From Verrucomicrobiales bacterium (GTDB taxonomy: Bacteria > Verrucomicrobiota > Verrucomicrobiia > Verrucomicrobiales > DEV007): 37,436 bases of DNA. Each line of letters starts with the position of its first letter. Within the stretch, counting starts at the first letter, position 1. The stretch is from positions 19,208 to 56,643 of the forward strand of contig JARGOZ010000025.1 of the NCBI GenBank assembly GCA_029213025.1, given 5' to 3'. A program made the position numbers and the translations under genes. The notes under the pieces are model-generated. The model was given only the letters and a program-made list of their open reading frames with translations, had not been told where the DNA came from and made no database searches. Below, one piece after another: positions 16,884-25,217 of the stretch.

Positions 16884-19856
16884 TCAAAACTCGACTTTGA
16901 TTGATGTCCCGCCATGGTACACGTCAGTATCTGATTTCGATTTACTCAACGCTACAGCTTTATTCCACTGTTTTACCAGTTGAATGAATTCATCCCGGCG
17001 GCCAAAGGGATCCTCAGCGCGGCCTTCTTTTGCCATTTCCAGGACATCTTCCACAGTTCCTTTGCCATAGTATTCTCCGTTTCTGAGCAGCATTCCCCAT
17101 AACCCAACCGAGGCAGCAAACTGGAAGTCATCACTGGCTTCGGTCCACTCGCGCGACTGATAGTTCACGGGCTTTTCCATAGGTATGCTTTTGTCGCTCT
17201 TCGGTAATTTATATCGCAGCTTCAAGGTGCACAGTTCGTCGCTTTCCACCAGTTTCATTTTCGGAGGCTCGGGCTTCACCGGTTGCTGGTATTTCAGGTT
17301 GGTCATTTGTTTCCGGATAGGAGGGGCACCGGCAGGAACAATCTCATACAGGGCTGTCACCGAATGACCGGCGCCAATTTCCCCGGCATCAACTTTGTCG
17401 TTCTCGAAGTCTTCCGCTTTCAGCATGCGGTTGGCATAGCCGATGAGGCGGTAGTTCTGCACATGCTTCGGATTAAATTCGATCTGGATCTTCACATCTT
17501 TGGCTATGGTTACCAAGGTAGACATGAGATCCTGTAGCAGGACTTTTCTCCCTTCCTTGAGGCTGTCGATATAGAAATAGTTTCCGTTTCCTTTGTTGGT
17601 AATCGCTTCAAGCATGGAGTCGTTGATATTTCCCGATCCAAATCCGAGAACGCTGAGAAAGGTCCCGTCTTTGGCTCTTTTCTCTACCATATCGACGAGG
17701 CTGCCTTCATCGGTCCTGCCGACATTAAAATCTCCATCGGTGCAGAGAATGACCCGGTTGATACCGTCTTTTTTGTAGTTTTCCTTCGCCAGTTTATAGG
17801 CGAGCTGAATGCCGGCACCGCCATTGGTCGATCCGCCCGATTTCAGATTGCTCAGCGACTTGAGGATTTTCTCCTTTTGATTTCCGCTCGTTGGCGGCAG
17901 GCAGAGGCCCTCCGCTCCGGCATAGACTACCAGTGAAACGGTGTCTTTTTCGGTGAGTTCCTCAATCATTAAACTCATCGACTTCTTGACGAGGGGGAGT
18001 TTGTTTTCGGGATTCATCGAGCCGGAGACATCGAGCAGGAATACCAGATTAGCTGCGGGACGTTTTCCCCTGTCCATCGACTTGCCCTGGATGCCCACTC
18101 TCATCAGCTGGTGATCGCCGTTCCAGGGGCATTCGGCTGTCTCTACCGCAAAGGCAAAGGGATGTTTTCCTTCGGGTTGCGGGTAGTTGTAGGAGAAGTA
18201 GTTAATCATTTCCTCGATCCGAACGGCATTAGCGGGGATTACGATATTATCTCTCACCATGCGGCGGATGTTGGAGTAGGAAGCCGTATCAACATCCACG
18301 GAAAAGGTAGAGAGTGGATCTTTGAGAGGGGATAGAAAGGCATTGTCTACTAATTCGCCGTAGCGTTCTCTTTCCGGGGCGGGGGCTTGCGGGACTTTCC
18401 TCCGAATTACTTTATCGGCAGTATGGTTTCCTTTTTCGACTTTCGCCAGTAACGCCGGAACCGGTGCTTTTGCCGGAGCCGCCGCCGGGGCACCTCCGAA
18501 GTCTACGCTCAGGCTTACTCCGCCGTGGAAAACGTCGTTGGATTTTCCGATAGCTGGCGGAGATATTTCGGCCTGCAATCCGTCAGGAGTTCCGTTGTAG
18601 CGAATGGATGGTTTAAGCGTAGGCGCAGGAACTGCGGCAGGCGGTTTATTTTCTTTCCTAAATAGTCTGCCAACGGCTGGCAGATCTCCGGTAAAGGGGA
18701 CTTTATCTTCCACTCCGGTGTATAAATTAGTTTCGTCTCCATAACTGTCAGATGGTTTCCGGGATGAATTTGAAATTCCCCGCGTTTTGATTCCGCGTAA
18801 ACGGAATTGTGATTCGTTATGTTCAATGGTTGAACCACTTCCTCCGTGGGCCGGGATGGGGTATGCGGGGGGATGAGCTAATGTGCTCAAGATATTACTC
18901 AAATCGCGGGGAGTTGCTTTATCCTCACCTTCTGCCAGGACTGCAAGCGATGCAGCTTTTGTCTTCGAATCTAATTTGCTGAGATTGCCATTAACACTAA
19001 TTTCAGAAGAGCTGTTAACTTGAGTTTCGCTGCCGGAAGTCGCTGCAATGGGTCCGCTTATCGGTGCCGTGGATCCGGATGAATCAACTATAATAACATC
19101 ATCGTTTACATGGACAGAAATTGGATCGCCTAATGGACGAATCTCAAAGTTCGATTCCGTTATTTCCTCGAATCCTTCAACACTGTCAATAGAACTGAAG
19201 CCGGCGCCGAAGTTCAACGATCCACCTGGTTTTTCGGTAACTCCTACGATTAGGTCTTTGTCATCGATATAAGTGATATTAGGAGTTGGCGTATCCTTCG
19301 AGGTTTTGTCCAAACGTTTTCCCCGAAATGCATAGTCGGTATCGTATCCGATGGATAGATTTCCACCAGGATGTGTCGGCGAGGTTTCGAAGAAGGTATC
19401 AGCTTCGAGCGATTCAATGACCGTCGCTTGTTCGGGTAGGACCGAAGCAAAAGATGTGCTGTCTGGTTTGGGTGTAAGATGAAAATCACCCGGTCGAATA
19501 TTCTGCTCGATCGTTTTTTCCAGAACTGTTTCGGCTTTCACTACCATCGATGGAGCATTCAGGTGATGGTTTTTGCTTTGTAGCAAAAGAAATACGGGAA
19601 GCAGGCAGATAATCACTACCGCTGCCGCTAAAATGCTCCATGTCGCATTCCGGCGCGAGCCGGGGCGCGGCATGGGAGTGAATTCGGTCGCTTTCACTTT
19701 GGTTTCGGAGTCTACCTCATCGAGGAGGCTATCCATTCGGCTGAGAAAAGCTTCGTCATCCCGCTTTCCGATACGGACCAACTCTTCGAGAGCTGCGTTG
19801 GCGAAGTGTTGTTTGGCGTTGTCGTCGCTTCCTGGTTTGAAATTTTGGTCTGTCAT
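16884..19856 (-). CDS. YfbK-like von Willebrand protein with long N-terminal linker
   Basis: This is a 990-residue single-pass protein. A cytoplasmic start with a helical section (residues 10-60) precedes one membrane helix at about 75-92 (ILAAAVVIICLLPVFLLL). A ~400-residue low-complexity linker follows. Residues ~500-600 are the YfbK N-terminal domain (LSTFSVDVDTASYSN), ~605-790 the vWA domain (MIDAS DVSGSM, then GGSTNGGAG, CTDGDFNVG), and ~800-985 DUF3520 (WTEASDDFQFAASVGLWGML). The gene starts three bases after the ECF sigma stop, and such pairs suggest an envelope-sensing partner of the sigma factor. The linker contains VPFTGDLPAVGRLF (about 384-398), a secretin-like motif, and GYDTDYAFRGKRLD (about 165-180), which looks porin-like. 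The linker also has HGGVSLSVDFGG, matched at the C-terminus by HGGTSIKVEF. Confidence 0.92.
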   Translation of the reverse strand: MTDQNFKPGSDDNAKQHFANAALEELVRIGKRDDEAFLSRMDSLLDEVDSETKVKATEFTPMPRPGSRRNATWSILAAAVVIICLLPVFLLLQSKNHHLNAPSMVVKAETVLEKTIEQNIRPGDFHLTPKPDSTSFASVLPEQATVIESLEADTFFETSPTHPGGNLSIGYDTDYAFRGKRLDKTSKDTPTPNITYIDDKDLIVGVTEKPGGSLNFGAGFSSIDSVEGFEEITESNFEIRPLGDPISVHVNDDVIIVDSSGSTAPISGPIAATSGSETQVNSSSEISVNGNLSKLDSKTKAASLAVLAEGEDKATPRDLSNILSTLAHPPAYPIPAHGGSGSTIEHNESQFRLRGIKTRGISNSSRKPSDSYGDETNLYTGVEDKVPFTGDLPAVGRLFRKENKPPAAVPAPTLKPSIRYNGTPDGLQAEISPPAIGKSNDVFHGGVSLSVDFGGAPAAAPAKAPVPALLAKVEKGNHTADKVIRRKVPQAPAPERERYGELVDNAFLSPLKDPLSTFSVDVDTASYSNIRRMVRDNIVIPANAVRIEEMINYFSYNYPQPEGKHPFAFAVETAECPWNGDHQLMRVGIQGKSMDRGKRPAANLVFLLDVSGSMNPENKLPLVKKSMSLMIEELTEKDTVSLVVYAGAEGLCLPPTSGNQKEKILKSLSNLKSGGSTNGGAGIQLAYKLAKENYKKDGINRVILCTDGDFNVGRTDEGSLVDMVEKRAKDGTFLSVLGFGSGNINDSMLEAITNKGNGNYFYIDSLKEGRKVLLQDLMSTLVTIAKDVKIQIEFNPKHVQNYRLIGYANRMLKAEDFENDKVDAGEIGAGHSVTALYEIVPAGAPPIRKQMTNLKYQQPVKPEPPKMKLVESDELCTLKLRYKLPKSDKSIPMEKPVNYQSREWTEASDDFQFAASVGLWGMLLRNGEYYGKGTVEDVLEMAKEGRAEDPFGRRDEFIQLVKQWNKAVALSKSKSDTDVYHGGTSIKVEF

Positions 19857-19859
19857 AAT

Positions 19860-20453
19860 TCAGGAAATGGGTTGGATGTTGTCGGGTTGGGTTTTTCCGG
19901 CGAGACAGTTGTGGAGCTGCTCGCGGGCTCGTTCGAGGCGCTTGCGGACTGCGGCGGCAGTGATTTCGAGTTTGTCGGCTGTTTCGGGGCCGCTGTTTTC
20001 TTCGAAGTAAAAGGTGGTTACGGTGCTTTTGAGTTTTTCAGGCAGCAGGGAGATACAGTCTTCCAGTGAATCGAAGAGCGGACTTTTTCCCTCTTCCCGG
20101 GCGGCCTGCCAGGCGGCGATGTCCAGCTCGATATCGACAATTTCGGTATCGGGAATGGGGGTTCGTTTGCGTTTGCGGAACCAGTCGAGGCATTTGTGGC
20201 GGACGATGCCGCGCATCCATTTGCCGAAATCGAGTTGTTCATCGAATGAGTCGAATTTCCGGTAGGCGGATACGAGGGCATCCTGGACGATATCCTGCGC
20301 GGCGTGGTGATCTTTTACGATCGCCCGGGCGTAAACGAGTAGCTCGCGATGGTTTTCGCGCATGAGCCGGGAGAATTTCTCCCGTGGTGTGGACAAGGGC
20401 TTCGCCTCCATCGCTTCTGTTGTGTGAGTAGTGGGTTTGACCATGAGATGCAT
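19860..20453 (-). CDS. ECF-type RNA polymerase sigma factor
   Basis: The 197-residue protein has sigma region 2 (HAAQDIVQDALVSAYRKFDS, then the WMRGIVRHKCLDWFRKRKR region 2.3-2.4) and region 4 (LPEKLKSTVTTFYFEENSGP with a helix-turn-helix ending AVRKRLERAREQL). Its length is normal for the PVC ECF families. It directs RNA polymerase to a subset of promoters. The downstream von Willebrand gene begins three bases after its stop, and a transmembrane neighbour of this kind often controls or is controlled by the sigma factor. ATG 20453 and 20444 are both possible starts, and neither has a clear Shine-Dalgarno. Array C lies 100 bp upstream. Confidence 0.93.
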   Translation of the reverse strand: MHLMVKPTTHTTEAMEAKPLSTPREKFSRLMRENHRELLVYARAIVKDHHAAQDIVQDALVSAYRKFDSFDEQLDFGKWMRGIVRHKCLDWFRKRKRTPIPDTEIVDIELDIAAWQAAREEGKSPLFDSLEDCISLLPEKLKSTVTTFYFEENSGPETADKLEITAAAVRKRLERAREQLHNCLAGKTQPDNIQPIS

Positions 20454-20552
20454 GACTTGTGTGGGTAAAGATTCCTTTTGGAATGCATCTCTTTCGAAGG
20501 AATTCGCTGCCGGTGTGACATTTCAGCACAAATTTTCCCGGAGAAACCGGAT

Positions 20553-20618
20553 TGTACCCTGTTGAATGTCAGACTGTACCCTGTTAGGTCCGGCACTGTA
20601 CCCTGTTGGGTGCGCCTT
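20553..20618 (+). repeat. 22-bp-period direct repeat array C (3 units)
   Basis: Three exact cores TGTACCCTGTT start at 20553, 20575 and 20597, 22 bp apart, followed by GAAT, AGGT and GGGT. The array ends two bases before the stop codon of the minus-strand cNMP gene, the same placement as array A after moxR. Read on the minus strand, arrays A and C share longer flanks such as CATTCAACAGGGTACA and GACCTAACAGGGTACA. Together this suggests copies of one element family. Confidence 0.87.
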
Positions 20619-20620
20619 TG

Positions 20621-21022
20621 TCAGTTCAAATATTTGGACATCGATCGTAGCACGGAGGAGGCGAGCTTCTGGGAGGAGGTCAGGGCGGTATGAAAATTCC
20701 GGTGGGGAATCCGCAGGGCGGAAAGATCGCTCGCGGCCCGCACGGTTGCGGTGGCTGCGGTGTGAGATATGGCGCTGATTTCGCCGAGAATGGTGCCGGG
20801 TGAATCCAGTTCTTGAGGTTCGGATTCATTTTCGATGACGGAAACTTTACCGTCGAGCAAAACCCAGACGGCCTCACCGATCTTACCCTGCTCGATCATG
20901 TGGTCGCCTTTTTTGATGGAAACCACTTCGCCGTGATCGACCAAATCTCCCAGATCTTGGGGAGAAGCACCCTCAAAAAGGCGGCGGCCTGACATTACAG
21001 CGATGATTTGTTCCTTTTCCAT
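20621..21022 (-). CDS. Stand-alone cyclic-nucleotide-binding domain protein
   Basis: The 133-residue protein is a single Crp-type cNMP-binding beta barrel: KKGDHMIEQGKIGEAVWVLL, DGKVSV, then SPGTILGEISAISHTAATAT, the phosphate-binding-cassette region (GEISA, with ATAT in place of the usual R(A/S)A(T)), and a final helix. No DNA-binding HTH, transporter or kinase domain is attached, so it must act through a partner. It is upstream of the ECF sigma and von Willebrand genes on the same strand, separated by 167 bp that hold array C. Ligand binding is uncertain because the usual Arg of the cassette is not obvious. Confidence 0.87.
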   Translation of the reverse strand: MEKEQIIAVMSGRRLFEGASPQDLGDLVDHGEVVSIKKGDHMIEQGKIGEAVWVLLDGKVSVIENESEPQELDSPGTILGEISAISHTAATATVRAASDLSALRIPHRNFHTALTSSQKLASSVLRSMSKYLN

Positions 21023-21185
21023 CTGGAAATACTTGTCACGAGTGATTTAAAGAAGACATATTTTTTTAGACGTAAATACGATAAGTGCTTCACAGCCAGT
21101 TTTCAAGTGGATTGCTTCCAGGTGGCGTAAACGTTCTTCGCTGATCCGGGGTTGACGGAGGATAGGCTTCACGGAATCCTCCGAT

Positions 21186-22910
21186 ATGTCTGAAAGAGAC
21201 CCTTCCACTTTACGTAGCGCCCGCTGGTTCGCTCCTGACGATCAACGCAGTTTCGGTCACCGTTCCCGTCTTAAACAGATGGGGTATGATACGGATGATT
21301 TTCGGAATAAACCGGTGATCGGGATCCTCAATACCTGGTCGGAGGTCAACAACTGTCATACCCACTTCCGCGACCGGGCTGAAGAGGTGAAGCGGGGCGT
21401 GTGGCAGGCAGGGGGATTTCCTCTCGAAATCCCGGTTATGTCGCTTTCGGAAAGTTTCATGAAGCCGACGAGCATGTATTACCGCAACTTGCTCGCTCTG
21501 GAGGTGGAGGAGACGCTGCGCTGTTATCCGATCGATGGAACGGTTCTGATGGGCGGCTGTGATAAAACCGTGCCCGCGCTGATTATGGGGGCGACTTCGG
21601 CGAACGTCCCATCCATTTTTCTCCCCGCCGGTCCGATGATGAAGGGCTGCTGGAGAGGCGAAAAGCTGGGATCCGGAACCGATATGTGGCGCTATTGGGC
21701 GGAGAAACAGGCGGGGAATCTGTGTGATGACGGATGGAATGAGTTGGAGGACAGTATAGCGCGGTCGCCAGGTCACTGCATGACGATGGGGACGGCCTCG
21801 ACGATGACGGCTTTGGCAGAGGCGCTCGGTCTGTGTCTGCCGGGTTCGACTTCGATCCCGGCGGTCCATTCCACCCATGCGCGGATGGCGTCGGCCTGCG
21901 GAAGACAAATTGTTGAACTGGCGTGGGATCAGGTAAAACCGCGTACTTTGCTGACTGAAAAAGCCTTTCACAACGCCATCGTCACTGATATGGCGCTTGG
22001 CGGATCTACCAATGCCATCATTCACCTGATTGCGATGGCCGGGCGGGCCGGGATAAAACTGAGTCTTGATATTTTTGACGAAATTTCGCAACAGGTTTCA
22101 GTGATCGCCAATGTTAGGCCGTCCGGTGACTATGTGATGGAAGAGTTCTATGATGCCGGAGGAATTCTGGCCCTGCTCCGACAGATCGAAAGTCATCTCC
22201 ATCTCGACTGCCCTACAGTCAATGGTAAGACTCTGGGGGAAAATATTGCGGGAGCGGAGGTTTTCGACAGCGATGTGATTCGGCCTCTCGACAATCCGGT
22301 CTCAAAAGCGGGCGGCACCTTCATTTTGCGGGGAAATCTCTCCCCGGATGGCTGTGTTATTAAACCGACCGCTGCGGATACCAGGCTGTTACAGCACAAA
22401 GGACCGGCGGCGGTGTTTGAGGATTATGCGGATTTGAAAAACAGAATCAACGATCCGCAGTTGGCGCTGACGGCCGATCACATCATCGTCCTCCAGAACG
22501 CCGGTCCGCTCGGGGCTCCGGGGATTCCGGAGTGGGGGATGCTGCCGATTCCCACCTACCTGCTCGAACAGGGGGTGCGCGATATGGTCCGCATTTCCGA
22601 TGCGAGGATGAGCGGCACCAGCTACGGGGCCTGCGTGCTCCATGTATCGCCGGAGAGTTCAATCGGTGGGCCGCTGGCACTCGTACAGGATGGAGATATG
22701 ATCGAGCTGGATGTCAAAGGTCGTCGACTTCATCTCGATGTGTCCGAAGAGGAGTTGGAGGACCGCAAATCCCGCTGGAAACCGCGCCCGGAACGTTTTT
22801 CGCGTGGCTACGGGAGGCTTTACGCCGATGAGATCACTCAGGCTCCGGAAGGGTGTGATTTCCGGTTTCTCCATGCCGGGGAGGATGCGGATGAGCCGGA
22901 TATCTACTGA
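21186..22910 (+). CDS. IlvD/Edd-family sugar-acid dehydratase (arabonate/xylonate type)
   Basis: The 574-residue protein belongs to the IlvD/Edd dehydratases. Its Fe-S ligands are Cys57 (NNCHTH), Cys125 (GGCDKT) and Cys198 (GHCMTMG), and SDARMSGTSYG holds the catalytic serine (about 476). Cysteine spacing, YYRNLLALEVEETLRCYPID and GHCMTMGTASTMTALAEALG fit the pentonate dehydratase branch better than true dihydroxy-acid dehydratase (IlvD). It would remove water from an aldonate such as L-arabonate or D-xylonate to give a 2-keto-3-deoxy acid. The substrate is not proven. No other pentose-pathway gene is in the window. Confidence 0.92.
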   Translation: MSERDPSTLRSARWFAPDDQRSFGHRSRLKQMGYDTDDFRNKPVIGILNTWSEVNNCHTHFRDRAEEVKRGVWQAGGFPLEIPVMSLSESFMKPTSMYYRNLLALEVEETLRCYPIDGTVLMGGCDKTVPALIMGATSANVPSIFLPAGPMMKGCWRGEKLGSGTDMWRYWAEKQAGNLCDDGWNELEDSIARSPGHCMTMGTASTMTALAEALGLCLPGSTSIPAVHSTHARMASACGRQIVELAWDQVKPRTLLTEKAFHNAIVTDMALGGSTNAIIHLIAMAGRAGIKLSLDIFDEISQQVSVIANVRPSGDYVMEEFYDAGGILALLRQIESHLHLDCPTVNGKTLGENIAGAEVFDSDVIRPLDNPVSKAGGTFILRGNLSPDGCVIKPTAADTRLLQHKGPAAVFEDYADLKNRINDPQLALTADHIIVLQNAGPLGAPGIPEWGMLPIPTYLLEQGVRDMVRISDARMSGTSYGACVLHVSPESSIGGPLALVQDGDMIELDVKGRRLHLDVSEEELEDRKSRWKPRPERFSRGYGRLYADEITQAPEGCDFRFLHAGEDADEPDIY

Positions 22911-23006
22911 GCCGTCCGGAAAGAGCGATAGAATTTTTATGTTCCTGTGTTTTTATTTCCTGTAAAAGGCTTACAAAGACATTTCGAATAATCCGTACCA
23001 CTTCTG

Positions 23007-24086
23007 ATGACAAACGCTAAAGACGACGTTGATGAACTGCTGAAGTCGCAAAGTGATGAACTGGAGGACATCCAGACGCGCCTCAGTTTTATTGAGGAGA
23101 GTCTCCGGACCGGTGCCTACCGCAGATCGTGGCTTTCCCGATTTCTCAATCATCGGCTGGTTGCAAATCTTTCTGTAGCAACGCTGGGCGGGCTCGGTGC
23201 GCTGGTTCTCGGAGTGGGAATTTTTCTGTTAATTCGCGGTGTGCAATGGCGGGCGGCTCTGTCAGACTTGCGGGCTGAACCGGGGATCCAGGTGATGACA
23301 GTTCGCTCAATCGGACCTCTACAGAAGCAAGTGATCGGGCTGCGGGATCCTTTGGCACCGAACCCGCACAAGATTTTGCAGCGGCACAACATCGCTCCGG
23401 GTCGGGTAGATTTTCAACTCGCGGAGTATCATTCGCTGAACACACCTTACGGCAGAAAGCGGCAGGAAGAGCAGGAACGGGACCTCCTCGAACTGCGGGG
23501 CAAAGTGATCGAAGTCGCCGGGACGTTGTCAGAGGAAAACCGGAAACTCCGGGAGGATGAGCTGGGCAGGATCAGTCAAATTCTCCTCGAGATGAGGTTT
23601 CCCGAAGCGATGAAAAAACTCAATCTGCAATACGACGATGGGGTATGGCACGCTGATGGCCAGCTTCTGGCTAACGAATATGAAGATTTCAAGGCGATCG
23701 CTCCGAAGTACATTCTTAATGGAGCCGTCGATCTGGACAATATCGGCAATTACACCCAGGCCAAAAGCGAGGCTTTGATTGCCGGAATTCAGTCCGCCAA
23801 TCTGCTCGATCTGGACTACGCCGGCGATCCGGCGCACGTCCCGTGCCTGGCACGATTGATCCGGGAATATGATGCTCTTTGCGTAAAATCCGGAACGTCT
23901 CCGGGTCGGATCAAACTCGTGCTCGAATCGAATGATCCGGACGGAGTGGTCGAAAAAGTTCATGAAATTGCGGATAAATTAACGGATGTCGCCCTTCTTG
24001 AGCAGACCCGCATCCGGCTGATACCGCCACTCCCGGTGAAGGGCAAAGAGGTGACGGACCGGCTCACGGTCCAGATCAGCGAGTAA
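23007..24086 (+). CDS. Unrecognised coiled-coil membrane protein with OmpA-like layout
   Basis: I do not recognise this 359-residue protein with confidence. Residues 1-45 are a predicted coiled coil (KSQSDELEDIQTRLSFIEES), then one membrane helix at about 51-78 (VATLGGLGALVLGVGIFLL). The large soluble part includes LRAEPGIQVMTVRSIG and GLRDPLAPNP, a phrase resembling the BON/OmpA-type segment seen in some proteobacterial envelope proteins, and ends with IKLVLESNDPDGVVEKV and a final strand. This suggests an inner-membrane-anchored periplasmic protein. It is transcribed in the same direction as the dehydratase upstream (96 bp) and the secreted nuclease downstream (73 bp). Confidence 0.7.
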   Translation: MTNAKDDVDELLKSQSDELEDIQTRLSFIEESLRTGAYRRSWLSRFLNHRLVANLSVATLGGLGALVLGVGIFLLIRGVQWRAALSDLRAEPGIQVMTVRSIGPLQKQVIGLRDPLAPNPHKILQRHNIAPGRVDFQLAEYHSLNTPYGRKRQEEQERDLLELRGKVIEVAGTLSEENRKLREDELGRISQILLEMRFPEAMKKLNLQYDDGVWHADGQLLANEYEDFKAIAPKYILNGAVDLDNIGNYTQAKSEALIAGIQSANLLDLDYAGDPAHVPCLARLIREYDALCVKSGTSPGRIKLVLESNDPDGVVEKVHEIADKLTDVALLEQTRIRLIPPLPVKGKEVTDRLTVQISE

Positions 24087-24159
24087 TTTTCTCAAATTTA
24101 ATAATAAAGATTGCTTGATTTCTTGCATTTCGTGAAAGACTGATCGTCTTACATACGAA

Positions 24160-25068
24160 ATGAAACACAAACTATTCCGGTTCGCCATCGTGCTGGGAGC
24201 GTTTCCAGCCCTTTTATCGATATCAACAGCCACGGAGTCTTTACAGTCGTTCCGGGGTTGTACTCTGGTCCCGATGCGGGGGGCCGACGGAGACAGCTTT
24301 CTGGTAAAATTTCCTGACAATAAAAAGCGGGTTGTCAGACTGTATGCCGTGGATTGCATCGAAGCGAAAATCTGGGATGAAGCCGACAGCCGCCGGTTGA
24401 GGGAGCAGAGAAGATATTTCGGGATAAGCAACTGCCGTTCGACGCCGCAAGCGTCTATACAGGTCGCTAAAGAATACGGACATCTCGCGACGAGGGAAAC
24501 TACATCTGTGCTGTCCAAACCATTTACTGTGCATACATCATTTGCGGATGGCAGAGGTAGTGGGTACCAAAAACGTATCTACGCATTTGTCACTACGGCC
24601 TCGGGTGTGGATTTGGGCTCTCACCTCGTAGCTAAAGGGTTGGCCCGTGCATTCGGCGTATGCCGATCCAGTCCCGGTGGATATACCGGAGAGGAACTCA
24701 GGGCCCGGCTCGAAGATATGGAATTGCTGGCGGCAAAACTGGGTAAAGGAGTCTGGTCACTGACGAACTGGGCATCCTTCACAAATGAAAGATCTGAGCA
24801 ACGCCACGAACAGGCGGAGCTCGCACTTGCTATAGACCGGGAAAAACATACAGGAATAGTCGATCCTAACACAGCTCCCCGGGACGAATTAATGACATTA
24901 CATGGAATTGGGGAGACTCTCGCCGTTCGCATAATTGAAGCCAGACCCTACAAAAATTCCGATGACCTACTGAAGGTAAAAGGATTTGGTGAAGGCACTT
25001 TAATCAGACTACAGGACAGACTTCCTGAGGCATTCCGGACCAAGTCAACTAAACAAAAAAACCGGTAG
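24160..25068 (+). CDS. Secreted SNase-like nuclease with helix-hairpin-helix domain
   Basis: The 302-residue protein has a signal peptide (residues 1-25) and an SNase-type domain: GADGDSFLVKF, VVRLYAVDCIEAK (matching the catalytic Arg, Asp and Glu region of staphylococcal nuclease), then QKRIYAFV with a further Arg, and HLVAKGLARAFG. Residues ~225-290 are a ComEA-like helix-hairpin-helix (DPNTAPRDELMTLHGIGETL, LLKVKGFGEGTL), a DNA-binding module. The protein therefore probably cuts or processes extracellular or periplasmic DNA. ATG 24160 starts a normal signal peptide. It precedes ftsK by 149 bp. Confidence 0.87.
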   Translation: MKHKLFRFAIVLGAFPALLSISTATESLQSFRGCTLVPMRGADGDSFLVKFPDNKKRVVRLYAVDCIEAKIWDEADSRRLREQRRYFGISNCRSTPQASIQVAKEYGHLATRETTSVLSKPFTVHTSFADGRGSGYQKRIYAFVTTASGVDLGSHLVAKGLARAFGVCRSSPGGYTGEELRARLEDMELLAAKLGKGVWSLTNWASFTNERSEQRHEQAELALAIDREKHTGIVDPNTAPRDELMTLHGIGETLAVRIIEARPYKNSDDLLKVKGFGEGTLIRLQDRLPEAFRTKSTKQKNR

Positions 25069-25097
25069 AGTAGAGGAGAAAAAGCGTGACTACTTAC

Positions 25098-25116
25098 TTA
25101 ATATTTGTTTAATATT
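25098..25116 (+). promoter_or_regulatory. AT-rich repeat upstream of ftsK
   Basis: The 149-bp gap before ftsK is strongly AT-rich. It has two copies of TTAATATT starting at 25098 and 25109, 11 bp (one helical turn) apart, plus further TTAATTATTTAATAATTT sequence near 25141. This may be a promoter or a nucleoid-protein site, but no -35/-10 pair is clear. Confidence 0.3.
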
Positions 25117-25217
25117 CAGTTGATGGGTATTCAGAATGGGTTAATTATTTAATAATTTGGGATTGTGGCGATAATTACTAAAATCGTTACGTAAACAATA
25201 TCCCAGATCACGAGACG

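Noticed and set aside
21210..22091. A 293-codon minus-strand open frame inside the IlvD/Edd gene
   Set aside because: It is antisense to conserved Fe-S cluster motifs and has low-complexity Arg-rich sequence typical of shadow frames.
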